Assembly (NCBI GenBank): GCA_016177145.1
Contig: JACOVV010000006.1
Coordinates: 1 to 5,247, forward strand
Direction of reading: 5' to 3'
DNA: 5,247 bases
Origin: Candidatus Omnitrophota bacterium
Lineage (GTDB): Bacteria > Omnitrophota > Gorgyraeia > JACOVV01
The notes below the pieces were generated by a model, which saw only the letters and a list, made by a program, of their open reading frames with translations, searched no databases and was not told where the DNA came from. Positions 1 through 5,247 of this stretch are shown one piece after another (the stretch's first letter is position 1; the number at the start of each line of letters is the position of its first letter). A program made the translations under genes and the position numbers.

Positions 1-251
1 CCGGCCACAGCGGCAAGCCAGGCAGTGATTCGGTCTTGGTCCCGAACCTGAGCGAGTTTTTTCCCCTCCCAAAGGTGAATTAGGATATCCTGGACGATCC
101 GTTCGGATTGTTCTTCATCAAGTCGGATGCCGAATTGGGACAACCGTTTCTTTGCAGAAAATTCCAATAACCGCCCGTATTGCTTTGCGAATTCTTCCCA
201 AGCCGCATGCTCTCCAGCGATACACCGATCCAGAAGCCGTCGAAGACGCAT
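1..251 (-). CDS. ECF-type RNA polymerase sigma-70 family factor (5' part, cut by window edge)
   Basis: The frame is open from the ATG at 251 to the window edge, giving 83 complete codons. The residues fit sigma-70 region 2 of an ECF factor. 'LLDRCIAGEHAAWEEFAKQY' (6-25) corresponds to region 2.1, and 'RIVQDILIHLWEGKKL' (51-66) to the region 2.2 core-binding helix with its V-Q-D/E and L-W-E pattern. 'RITAWLAAVA' (74-83) is the start of region 2.3/2.4. The protein begins directly with region 2 and has no region 1, as ECF sigmas do. It starts 11 nt after the sucD stop. A GGAGGG lies 20 nt upstream of the ATG, too far to be a good Shine-Dalgarno, and no closer in-frame alternative start precedes it. 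Region 4 and any anti-sigma partner lie outside the window, so the signal it answers is unknown. Confidence 0.78.
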   Translation of the reverse strand, partial: MRLRRLLDRCIAGEHAAWEEFAKQYGRLLEFSAKKRLSQFGIRLDEEQSERIVQDILIHLWEGKKLAQVRDQDRITAWLAAVA

Positions 252-262
252 GGATTTATTTT

Positions 263-1132
263 TTAAACGAGCCCTCCAATGATGGGAGTGATTTCCTCGG
301 TCGATTCAGCGACCCTAATCCCCGCTTGACGAAGCGCTTTTACCTTCCCCTGCCAAGTTCCCTGCCCGCCGCTGATGATGGCTCCCGCGTGCCCCATTCG
401 ACGGCCTGGCGGCGCGGCTTTCCCGGCGATGAAAGCGATGACCGGTTTTTTCATCTTTTTCTCGATAAACTCCGCCGCCCGTTCTTCACTCGTTCCGCCA
501 ATTTCGCCAATGACAATGACAACGTTTGTTCCTTTGTCTTTTTCAAAAAGCTCCAGAAGGTCGATGAAAGAGCTCCCTTGAATAGGATCTCCTCCAATCC
601 CAACGACCGTGCTTTGTCCGATGCCGTCGCGGGTTAACGCATAAACGACTTCGTAGGTCAAGGTTCCGCTTCTGGAAATGATGCCGACCTTCCCCTTCTT
701 ATGAATATATCCCGGCATAATGCCGATTTTACATTCGCCGGGAGTGATGACCCCGGGGCAATTGGGCCCAATCATTCGGATATTCGGTTTGGCCGCGAGA
801 TACCGTTTGACCTTGACCATGTCGGAAACGGGGATCCCTTCAGTGATCGTGATGATGAGTTCAATCCCCGCGTCAGCCGCCTCTAGAACAGCGTCGCAGG
901 CGAACGCGGCCGGGACAAAAATCATTGACGCTGTCGCTCCTGTTTCTTTAACCGCTTCCTCAACGGAGTCGAAAACAGGGAGCTTTGCCGCTTTTGTTCC
1001 CCCTTTGCCTGGCGTGACCCCGCCCACCATCTTTGTGCCGTACTTCAAGCACTGCTCCGTATGAAAGAGCCCCGCCTGACCGGTGATGCCCTGGCAAATG
1101 ACTTTAGTTCTTTTGTTGATAAGAATGGACAT
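263..1132 (-). CDS. sucD: Succinate--CoA ligase (ADP/GDP-forming) subunit alpha
   Basis: This is the CoA-binding, phosphohistidine-bearing subunit of succinyl-CoA synthetase, partner of SucC. At 289 residues it matches the E. coli length exactly. The order is an N-terminal CoA-binding Rossmann domain with 'GITGQAG' (15-21) and 'GGVTPGKGG' (37-45), 'TITEGIPV' (95-102), '[14 protein letters not shown]' (120-133) and '[14 protein letters not shown]' (150-163). The ligase domain follows with '[14 protein letters not shown]' (209-222) and the active-site histidine His248 in '[12 protein letters not shown]' (245-256), equivalent to E. coli His246. The usual alanine-rich stretch after this motif reads GTWQGK here, a minor variation. 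The ATG lies 29 nt inside the end of sucC, the standard sucCD overlap that favours balanced synthesis of both subunits. The gene stops with TAA 11 nt before the next start. No terminator hairpin follows, so transcription probably continues into the sigma factor gene. Confidence 0.97.
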   Translation of the reverse strand: MSILINKRTKVICQGITGQAGLFHTEQCLKYGTKMVGGVTPGKGGTKAAKLPVFDSVEEAVKETGATASMIFVPAAFACDAVLEAADAGIELIITITEGIPVSDMVKVKRYLAAKPNIRMIGPNCPGVITPGECKIGIMPGYIHKKGKVGIISRSGTLTYEVVYALTRDGIGQSTVVGIGGDPIQGSSFIDLLELFEKDKGTNVVIVIGEIGGTSEERAAEFIEKKMKKPVIAFIAGKAAPPGRRMGHAGAIISGGQGTWQGKVKALRQAGIRVAESTEEITPIIGGLV

Positions 1133-2303
1133 GCTTAAGATGTTTCTTAATTTCTTTTGCCGCTTCGCTCAAATTCCCAGCCGGCGTGATCGGCAACGAA
1201 GTTGACTGAAATAATTTTCGCCCTTCTTCAACGCGGGTCCCTTCCAGCCGGACAACCATCGGCAACAGTCTTTTTCTCCCTTTTAGGGCGTCAATGACTC
1301 CTTGCGCGACTTGATCGCATTGAGTGATGCCGCCAAAGATGTTGATTAAAATTACCTGAACGCGCGCGTCAGAAGTGATAATTTCAATCGCCTTTGCGAC
1401 CCTCTCGCTGTTGGCGCCGCCGCCGATATCCAAAAAATTCGCCGGCTCCAGACCGTGATTTTTGATCTCATCCAGCGTCGCCATCGCCAATCCAGCGCCG
1501 TTGACCATGCAACCGATATCCCCGTTGAGGCGGACGTAGCTTAATCCATGCCTGTTTGCCTCGGTTTCGGCAGGGTCTTCTTCGTTGAGGTCCCGAAGCG
1601 CTTCAAGGTTTTGATGGCGGAAAAGGGCGTTATCGTCGGCCGAAATTTTTGCGTCTAAGACAATCCATTCCGGCTCTTTGCTTCTGATCCCTTCCCCAAA
1701 AACGAGGGGATTGATTTCAAGAATCGATAATTCCAATTCCGTGTAGAGACCATAGAGCTGTTTTAATAACGTCCCCACCGACACGGCTTCCTTCCCATTC
1801 ACTCCAAGCGCTTTCGCCACCCGTCGGATATGGAAAGACCGAACACCTGTCAGAGGATCAATTGGCTCCACCCAAATGTCTTCGGGGTGTTTTTGCGCCA
1901 TCTCCTCTATCTCCATCCCGCCATGGCGGCTGGCAAGAATGGAGACAACCGCTTTTTCCCGGTCAGTCGTCAGCGCGAGATAACACTCCTTCTGAAACGA
2001 GATTTTTTCTTCGACGAGGACTTTATGGACGACCCTTCCCTGGCCGCCGCTTTGGCGCGTCGCCAGCTCTTTCCCGAGGAGTTCTCCGGTTTTAGATTTT
2101 AGTTCCTGCGGTTGATTCGCGATTTGGATACCTCCCGCTTTCCCTCTTCCTCCGGCATGGATTTGCGCCTTAATGACCCACGGCCCATGAATTTTCGCGG
2201 CGGCCGCCTCAGCTTCTTCAACGGAAACAGCCACGCAGCCAAAAGGAATCACCGCACCATATTGAGCAAGGAGCTGTTTGGCTTGGTATTCGTGCAGGTT
2301 CAT
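1104..2303 (-). CDS. sucC: Succinate--CoA ligase (ADP/GDP-forming) subunit beta
   Basis: This is the nucleotide-binding subunit of succinyl-CoA synthetase. With SucD it interconverts succinyl-CoA, phosphate and NDP with succinate, CoA and NTP. The 399 residues show an N-terminal ATP-grasp domain starting '[16 protein letters not shown]' and the lysine/glycine loop '[16 protein letters not shown]' (43-58). 'LEINPL' carries Glu196 and Asn198, and 'LDAKI' carries Asp217, the metal-binding pair equivalent to E. coli Asn199/Asp213. The C-terminal ligase domain has '[13 protein letters not shown]' (266-278), 'DIGGGA', '[10 protein letters not shown]' (321-330) and '[12 protein letters not shown]' (351-362). 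The loop normally reading S-T-E-G-G-M is SRHGGM here (125-130). A lysine/histidine-rich tail of about 11 residues extends past the E. coli length (388) and runs over the sucD start. Nucleotide preference (ATP or GTP) cannot be called. The start overlaps the citrate synthase stop (ATGA) with only weak Shine-Dalgarno character, so translational coupling is likely. Confidence 0.96.
   Translation of the reverse strand: MNLHEYQAKQLLAQYGAVIPFGCVAVSVEEAEAAAAKIHGPWVIKAQIHAGGRGKAGGIQIANQPQELKSKTGELLGKELATRQSGGQGRVVHKVLVEEKISFQKECYLALTTDREKAVVSILASRHGGMEIEEMAQKHPEDIWVEPIDPLTGVRSFHIRRVAKALGVNGKEAVSVGTLLKQLYGLYTELELSILEINPLVFGEGIRSKEPEWIVLDAKISADDNALFRHQNLEALRDLNEEDPAETEANRHGLSYVRLNGDIGCMVNGAGLAMATLDEIKNHGLEPANFLDIGGGANSERVAKAIEIITSDARVQVILINIFGGITQCDQVAQGVIDALKGRKRLLPMVVRLEGTRVEEGRKLFQSTSLPITPAGNLSEAAKEIKKHLKHVHSYQQKN
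1135..1150 (-). repeat. Small inverted repeat just before the sucD start
   Basis: TTAAGA-AACA-TCTTAA forms a possible 6-bp stem with a 4-nt loop inside the last sucC codons, ending 2 nt before the sucD ATG. It contains the only Shine-Dalgarno-like purine run (AAGAA) for sucD, so it could modulate initiation. The stem is nearly all A-T and weak, and the same bases encode the lysine-rich SucC tail, so it may be chance. Confidence 0.3.
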
Positions 2304-3442
2304 TGTCTTTTTTCTAGGGGAGTATACGTCTGGTTCAGCGGCGGACCGCTGTATTCAGCGTCGGGCCGGATCAACCGGTTATCGGAATACTGTTCTAAAA
2401 CATGAGCCGCCCAGCCGGGAGTCCGCGCGCAGGCGAACAGGAGAGTAAACAGGTCCACCGGAATTCCTAAATAATACAATAGCGGCGCCGAATAGAAATC
2501 AACATTGACCGGCAGCGGTTTTTCTTTCTTCATCACCTGTTTCAATTCTTCGGCAATCTGGAACCATTGAATCGCGCCGTTTCTCTTTCCTAATCGCTGT
2601 GCCCATTCCCGAAGGTAAGGAGCCCTTGGGTCGTCCGCTTTATAAACCCGGTGGCCGAACCCCATGATTTTTTGTTTCCGCGCCAGTCTCTCTTTCACGT
2701 AAGGGACAATCCTCGAAGATTCCTTAATTTCTAATAACATCTCCATGGTTCTCTGGTTCGCGGAGCCGTGCAGATCTCCTTTCAGCGTCCCAACGGCAGA
2801 AACGACAGCTGAATAAATATCAGAAAGAGTGGCCGCGGTCGTTCTAGCGGCAAAAGTCGAGGCGTTATAGCTATGTTCCGCCAATAAAACGAAGTAGGCG
2901 TCGAGCCCGCGAACCGTTTCCGCGTCGGGGGCCTTTCCGTGGAGCATATAGAGAAAATTTTCGGCAAGCGTTCCCTTGCTGAGCGGCGGGATCGGGTCCC
3001 CCCCCCGGCGAGTGCGCTCGATGGCAGCGACAACCGTCGGCATCTGCGCGACCAACCGGGTTCCTTTTCTTAAATTCGCGCTTGGGGCGCTGTCCTCGGC
3101 GTCCTTGTCGTAAAGCCCCAATAGAGAAACAGCGGTCCGCAAGGCCGCCATAGGAATGATGGTTTTTGGAAAAGTGCTTATCGCGTCCGTGATTTGCTTA
3201 GGGAGACTTCTTTCTTTGGAAAGATCTTCCTGCCACGAAGCCCATTCTTTAACGTTAGGAAGCCGTCCAAAGAAAAGGAGGAAAATAACTTCCTCGAAAT
3301 TGGATCGTTGCGCTAGTTCATCGATGGAGAATCCCCGATAAAAGAGTTTTCCTCCTTCACCATCGATGTAAGAAATCGCGGTCGTCCCGGCGACAATACC
3401 CTGTAATCCCTTATGAGTTTCTGAAGTTTTATCTGAGGTCAT
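2300..3442 (-). CDS. gltA: Citrate synthase (short dimeric type; methylcitrate synthase activity possible)
   Basis: This cytosolic enzyme condenses acetyl-CoA and oxaloacetate to citrate and CoA, the entry step of the TCA cycle. Its 380 residues fit the short Gram-positive/archaeal/PrpC-like class (about 370-385), not the longer NADH-regulated hexameric type. The N-terminus 'KGLQGIVAGTTAISYIDGEG' (11-30) with 'LFYRGFSIDELA' is typical. The catalytic triad is intact: His225 in 'KGDLHGSANQ', His264 in 'GFGHRVYK', Asp315 in 'NVDFYSAPLLYYLGIP'. 'EHSYNASTFAAR' (189-200) and the C-terminal 'GWAAHVLEQ...NRLIRP' with substrate arginines are also present. The start at 3442 leaves ten residues before the conserved block and is the only sensible one, yet the 14 nt after the tRNA contain no Shine-Dalgarno. 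Residues 146-149 are encoded across a run of nine G. Methylcitrate synthase cannot be excluded, but there are no prpB or prpD neighbours. The stop overlaps the sucC ATG (ATGA). Confidence 0.94.
   Translation of the reverse strand: MTSDKTSETHKGLQGIVAGTTAISYIDGEGGKLFYRGFSIDELAQRSNFEEVIFLLFFGRLPNVKEWASWQEDLSKERSLPKQITDAISTFPKTIIPMAALRTAVSLLGLYDKDAEDSAPSANLRKGTRLVAQMPTVVAAIERTRRGGDPIPPLSKGTLAENFLYMLHGKAPDAETVRGLDAYFVLLAEHSYNASTFAARTTAATLSDIYSAVVSAVGTLKGDLHGSANQRTMEMLLEIKESSRIVPYVKERLARKQKIMGFGHRVYKADDPRAPYLREWAQRLGKRNGAIQWFQIAEELKQVMKKEKPLPVNVDFYSAPLLYYLGIPVDLFTLLFACARTPGWAAHVLEQYSDNRLIRPDAEYSGPPLNQTYTPLEKRQ
2998..3006 (-). repeat. G9 homopolymer inside the citrate synthase gene
   Basis: Nine consecutive G on the coding strand (nine C on the plus strand) span the codons for Arg146-Gly147-Gly148-Asp149. 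This is a surface-type loop between two helices where the family is variable in sequence. The frame is intact here. A one-base slip would truncate the enzyme before its first catalytic histidine. Confidence 0.9.
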
Positions 3443-3456
3443 CTTTTATTATTATC

Positions 3457-3529
3457 AGGCGACGAGCGGATTCGAACCGCTGCATCGGGGTTTTGCAGAC
3501 CCCTCCCTTAGCCGCTTGGGTACGTCGCC
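3457..3529 (-). tRNA. tRNA-Cys (GCA anticodon)
   Basis: This is a 73-nt cloverleaf. The acceptor stem GGCGACG/CGTCGCC has seven perfect pairs. The D arm has a 3-bp CCC/GGG stem and a GG-containing loop. The anticodon stem GGGGT/ACCCC closes the loop CTGCAAA with anticodon GCA at 3494-3496. A 5-nt variable loop follows, then the T arm AGCGG-TTCGAAT-CCGCT. The discriminator base is U73, the known identity base for cysteine tRNAs, and CCA is not encoded. Position 13:22 is an A-A mismatch, also present in E. coli tRNA-Cys. The gene sits in the operon orientation, 15 nt after the pilin-like stop and 14 nt before the citrate synthase ATG. No dedicated promoter or terminator is evident, so it is probably cut from a longer transcript, although a promoter inside the pilin gene is not excluded. 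Confidence 0.96.
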
Positions 3530-3544
3530 ATTCAATCCCGTGAA

Positions 3545-3997
3545 CTATTTCCCCCTCGACCAAGCTACGTGTCCATCGACATACAACACATTCCCGCCGC
3601 CCTCTCTGTGGTTGCCCGCTTTATCCTGCGCCAGGGGCTCCGTGGAGGCGCTGGACTCGTTCAGCCCTGTAGAATAGTCGTAACTGATCGTCCCGCTCAG
3701 ACCGCGTCCATCTCCTGAGACTTCATCCGCGGAACTTGGGCAGGCAAAAACTTTCGCGTCGTCAATATATTCGGGATAGAGCTCTGCTAAATCATCGGGG
3801 AACTGTTCGTTGTGATCAATCGAGTAGGTATGAATCGCCAGTCCTATCTGTTTCAAATTATTGGCGCAGTTAACCCGTGCGGCCCTTCGACGAGCGTTCC
3901 CAATAGCCGGTGTCAATAATGCCGCAAGAAGTCCTATAATGGCGATCACTACCAATAACTCTATCAAGGTAAATGCCTTGCGGCCGCGCTTTCTCAT
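3545..3997 (-). CDS. Type IV pilin-like / type II secretion pseudopilin with C-terminal 'VDGHVAW' motif
   Basis: This is a 150-residue secreted or pilus-type protein inserted in the inner membrane and processed by prepilin peptidase. The start at 3997 is chosen for its strong Shine-Dalgarno and short basic leader (MRKRGRKA). The leader is followed by the N-methylation motif '[14 protein letters not shown]', with mature Phe at residue 9 and Glu13 at +5, and a hydrophobic helix to about residue 32. The -1 residue is Ala8 instead of Gly. Next come the family stretch '[19 protein letters not shown]' (41-59) with Cys44, then 'FACPSS' with Cys86, a possible disulfide pair. A Ser/Thr/Gly-rich region follows, and the end reads '[18 protein letters not shown]' (129-146). 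This resembles the H-X9-DG domain of PVC-group prepilins, but with ten residues between His130 and Asp141-Gly142. The ATG overlaps the coaB stop (ATGA). The specific role (pilus, secretion pseudopilus, or a lineage-specific surface fibre) cannot be read from sequence. Confidence 0.88.
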   Translation of the reverse strand: MRKRGRKAFTLIELLVVIAIIGLLAALLTPAIGNARRRAARVNCANNLKQIGLAIHTYSIDHNEQFPDDLAELYPEYIDDAKVFACPSSADEVSGDGRGLSGTISYDYSTGLNESSASTEPLAQDKAGNHREGGGNVLYVDGHVAWSRGK

Positions 3998-4671
3998 TGA
4001 ACTCCCCCTTTCTGCTTCCTTTGGTAACACATTTGTTCGATTTTGTCAACGAGCGCCGCGGCCACTTTTGTCTTGGAGGCCTCTTTTAGCCATTGTACCG
4101 TCCCTTGCCGGTCCAGAATGGCGGCCGTTGTCCTCTTCTCCCCAAAGGGAGTCCTGTCTTTCCCGATCCAATTACAAACCACTAGATCCAGTTTTTTCTC
4201 TCTCAACTTTTCCTGCCCCCTAGCTATTCCTTTTACCGTCTCTAGAGAAAACCCGGCCAAACACCGATCTCCTCTTCCGCGGGCCATTTTTTTTAGTATG
4301 TCCGGATTCCGCAGTAACGGCAATACCACCCGTTCTTTGGCCCGCCGTTGGATTTTGCTCCGCATTCGCTGAGCCGGGCGAAAATCACTTACTGCCGCCG
4401 TCATAATGAGGGCGTCGCTTCGATCCCAATAGCGTCGGAGCTCTTTTAACATCTGCTGGGTCGTGATAACGGGAACCGTTCTGATTCCCGCAGGAGGCCT
4501 GACTGTCATCGGGCCGTTGACCAACGTCGCCCGGTGACCTCTCCGCGTTATTTCTTTAACGCAAGCCACCCCCATCGCGCCTGTTGATTCGTTGCTGAGG
4601 AATCGAACCGGATCCCAATACTCTCGTGTCGGTCCCGCGGAAACGAGGATTCGCAGGAGTCTTCGTTTCAT
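3994..4671 (-). CDS. coaB: Phosphopantothenate--cysteine ligase (stand-alone CoaB)
   Basis: This enzyme activates 4'-phosphopantothenate with a nucleotide (CTP in most bacterial enzymes) and ligates it to cysteine, the step just before CoaC. The 225 residues correspond to the C-terminal half of Dfp. Seen are the Rossmann-like opening '[11 protein letters not shown]' (7-17), '[15 protein letters not shown]' with conserved Asn27 (E. coli Asn210 equivalent), '[11 protein letters not shown]' (90-100), Lys106 in 'SKIQRR' (probable Lys289 equivalent), 'NPDIL' (122-126), 'GFSLET' (140-145) and '[11 protein letters not shown]' (167-177), which replaces the commoner ANDV-type motif. The residue before 'MG' in the S-S/T-G-x-MG loop is Ala32, where Lys or Arg is usual. 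It starts one base inside the coaC stop (TAATG), so termination-reinitiation is the likely way it is translated. Its last codons encode the Shine-Dalgarno of the next gene. coaC plus coaB total 409 residues, close to the 406 of E. coli Dfp. Confidence 0.92.
   Translation of the reverse strand: MKRRLLRILVSAGPTREYWDPVRFLSNESTGAMGVACVKEITRRGHRATLVNGPMTVRPPAGIRTVPVITTQQMLKELRRYWDRSDALIMTAAVSDFRPAQRMRSKIQRRAKERVVLPLLRNPDILKKMARGRGDRCLAGFSLETVKGIARGQEKLREKKLDLVVCNWIGKDRTPFGEKRTTAAILDRQGTVQWLKEASKTKVAAALVDKIEQMCYQRKQKGGVQ
4002..4010 (-). promoter_or_regulatory. Strong Shine-Dalgarno deciding the pilin-like gene start
   Basis: The minus strand reads AAGGGGGAG followed by TTCA and ATG. The GGAG core therefore ends 4 nt before the ATG at 3997, inside the final codons of coaB. 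This site supports the start at 3997 over the in-frame ATG at 4030, which would add 11 polar residues before the short basic leader. It is the clearest ribosome binding site in the window. Confidence 0.75.
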
Positions 4672-5225
4672 TACGTTAGGACTTTCTTAATGGCACGGAT
4701 CACTTTTTCGACGGAAGCGACGTGCCCGATTCCTTCCGTCCCACAGGCAAGTCTTCCTTTTTCCGGATCCACAAAATGATAGCCGAATCCGCGCAATTTC
4801 TTTAAGTTCCCCTGAATTGCCGGATGCTGGTACATTTGCGTGTTCATCGCCGGCGCCAATAAGACCGGCGCTTCCGTTGCCGTGATCACGCATGTCAGCA
4901 AATCGTCGCAAATCCCATTGGCTAACTTTCCGATCACATTGGCGGTCGCGGGAATAACCGCGACCAGCCGCGCCTGTCTCGCCAACGCAATGTGAACCGC
5001 ATTCCATTCTCTTGAGGGCAAAGTAAAGAGGTTTGAAAAAACCGGGTTCCCCGATATCGTCTGAAGCGTCAGCGGCGTGATGAATTGTTTCGCTTCTTCC
5101 GTCATGACGACCACCACCGGATAGGCTTTTTCTTTTAATTGGGAAATCACATCCGCCGTTTTATACGCGGCGATGCCCCCCGTGACGCCTATGAGGATAA
5201 ACTTTCCCTCGGGGAGAGTTTTCAT
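4671..5225 (-). CDS. coaC: Phosphopantothenoylcysteine decarboxylase (stand-alone CoaC)
   Basis: This is a cytosolic FMN-dependent enzyme of the HFCD flavoprotein family. It decarboxylates 4'-phospho-N-pantothenoylcysteine to 4'-phosphopantetheine in CoA synthesis. The 184 residues cover the N-terminal half of the usual fused CoaBC/Dfp. Visible motifs are the N-terminal 'GVTGGIAAYK' FMN-binding stretch (13-22), catalytic His78 in 'AVHIALARQ', 'IPATANVIGKLANGICDDLL' (91-110), the 'PAMN' motif with Asn128, and 'GRLACGTEG' with the substrate-loop Cys161. These match E. coli Dfp His75, Asn125 and Cys158 with a constant +3 offset. The start is the only option, because an in-frame TAA lies 15 nt upstream with no other start codon between. 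A GAGGA abuts the ATG directly, too close to be a standard Shine-Dalgarno, so coupling to the upstream gene through ATGA is likely. The stop shares one base with the coaB start (TAATG). The split from coaB is unusual, but the length and domain boundary are clean. Confidence 0.93.
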   Translation of the reverse strand: MKTLPEGKFILIGVTGGIAAYKTADVISQLKEKAYPVVVVMTEEAKQFITPLTLQTISGNPVFSNLFTLPSREWNAVHIALARQARLVAVIPATANVIGKLANGICDDLLTCVITATEAPVLLAPAMNTQMYQHPAIQGNLKKLRGFGYHFVDPEKGRLACGTEGIGHVASVEKVIRAIKKVLT

Positions 5226-5247
5226 TCCTCGTCGCTCTTCTTAAGAC
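5222..5247 (-). CDS. C-terminal tail of an unidentified upstream gene (partial)
   Basis: One minus-strand frame entering from the right edge reads Leu-Lys-Lys-Ser-Asp-Glu-Glu and then stops at TGA. That TGA overlaps the coaC start codon as ATGA, the same arrangement seen at the coaB/pilin and citrate synthase/sucC junctions. Only seven full codons are visible, so the product cannot be identified. In many bacteria the gene before coaBC is rpoZ (RNA polymerase omega subunit), following gmk. An acidic/lysine-rich tail would suit that, but this is context inference only. It could also be chance read-through of a non-coding leader. Confidence 0.4.

Noticed and set aside
152..637. Long plus-strand open frame of 161 codons overlapping the ends of sucD and the sigma factor
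   Set aside because: It is antisense to two well-supported genes, its product has no recognisable family features, and it is explained as a shadow of their codon structure.
2782..3033. Alternative minus-strand frame inside citrate synthase that crosses the G9 tract
   Set aside because: The product is a low-complexity, arginine/serine-rich shadow. The citrate synthase frame is continuous and conserved on both sides.
263..3442. Citryl-CoA synthetase (CcsAB) and citryl-CoA lyase instead of SucCD and citrate synthase
   Set aside because: SucD is exactly 289 residues and SucC about 399, both canonical, and the 380-residue citrate synthase keeps its full N-terminal domain, unlike the shorter lyase.
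3485..3505. GGGGT...ACCCC hairpin as a transcription terminator
   Set aside because: It is the anticodon arm of the tRNA-Cys and has no trailing T run.
3998..4030. Longer pilin-like protein starting at 4030 with 11 extra N-terminal residues
   Set aside because: The extra segment is polar and overlaps coaB further, while the ATG at 3997 has a strong Shine-Dalgarno and gives a normal short prepilin leader.
3861..4372. Plus-strand open frames opposite coaB and the pilin-like gene
   Set aside because: They are antisense to strongly supported proteins and show no recognisable domain.
1..5247. CRISPR array, insertion sequence, prophage or attachment site
   Set aside because: No direct repeat series, transposase, integrase or terminal inverted repeats are visible. 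The tRNA 3' end is not followed by an integrase, and the window is filled with housekeeping genes.

Overview
The window is a compact, one-directional block of bacterial genes. Every supported gene lies on the minus strand, so the transcription order runs from position 5247 down to 1. The order is: tail of an unidentified gene, coaC, coaB, a type IV pilin-like/type II secretion (pseudo)pilin, tRNA-Cys(GCA), citrate synthase, sucC, sucD, and the start of an ECF-type sigma factor cut by the window edge. Neighbours overlap by 1 to 29 nt or are separated by 15 nt or less. I see no rho-independent terminator and no stretch above 20 nt without a gene.

Organism (inference): a bacterium of medium GC. 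The short prepilin, with an N-methylation helix followed by a C-terminal '[11 protein letters not shown]' block, is a family greatly expanded in the PVC superphylum and its relatives (Planctomycetota, Verrucomicrobiota, Lentisphaerota, Omnitrophota). The sigma factor ends in a 'KLAQVRDQDRITAWLAAVAG'-like region 2 that resembles sigma factors I associate with Omnitrophota. I therefore lean towards Omnitrophota or a related PVC-type lineage, most likely from a metagenome assembly. This rests on remembered family flavour, not on a search.

Positions 5247-3994 hold coenzyme A biosynthesis. The two halves of the usually fused Dfp/CoaBC protein are separate genes joined by a TAATG stop/start. Together they convert 4'-phosphopantothenate and cysteine to 4'-phosphopantetheine. 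Positions 3997-3545 hold the pilin-like gene, coupled to coaB by an ATGA overlap and carrying the only strong Shine-Dalgarno sequence in the window. Positions 3529-3457 are a well-formed tRNA-Cys inserted in the same direction between protein genes.

Positions 3442-263 are a three-gene TCA-cycle module: citrate synthase (ATGA overlap) then sucC (29-nt overlap) then sucD. Citrate synthase makes citrate and CoA from acetyl-CoA and oxaloacetate. SucCD interconverts succinyl-CoA and succinate with substrate-level phosphorylation. CoA links these enzymes to the coaCB genes upstream. The sigma factor starts 11 nt after sucD and may belong to the same transcript.

All core enzymes keep their catalytic residues. 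I did not find a clearly undescribed system. The points worth a second look are the tRNA embedded in the operon with a citrate synthase start that lacks a Shine-Dalgarno, the split coaC/coaB, a G9 tract inside citrate synthase, the H-X10-DG variant of the pilin motif, and the ECF sigma factor tied to the TCA genes.
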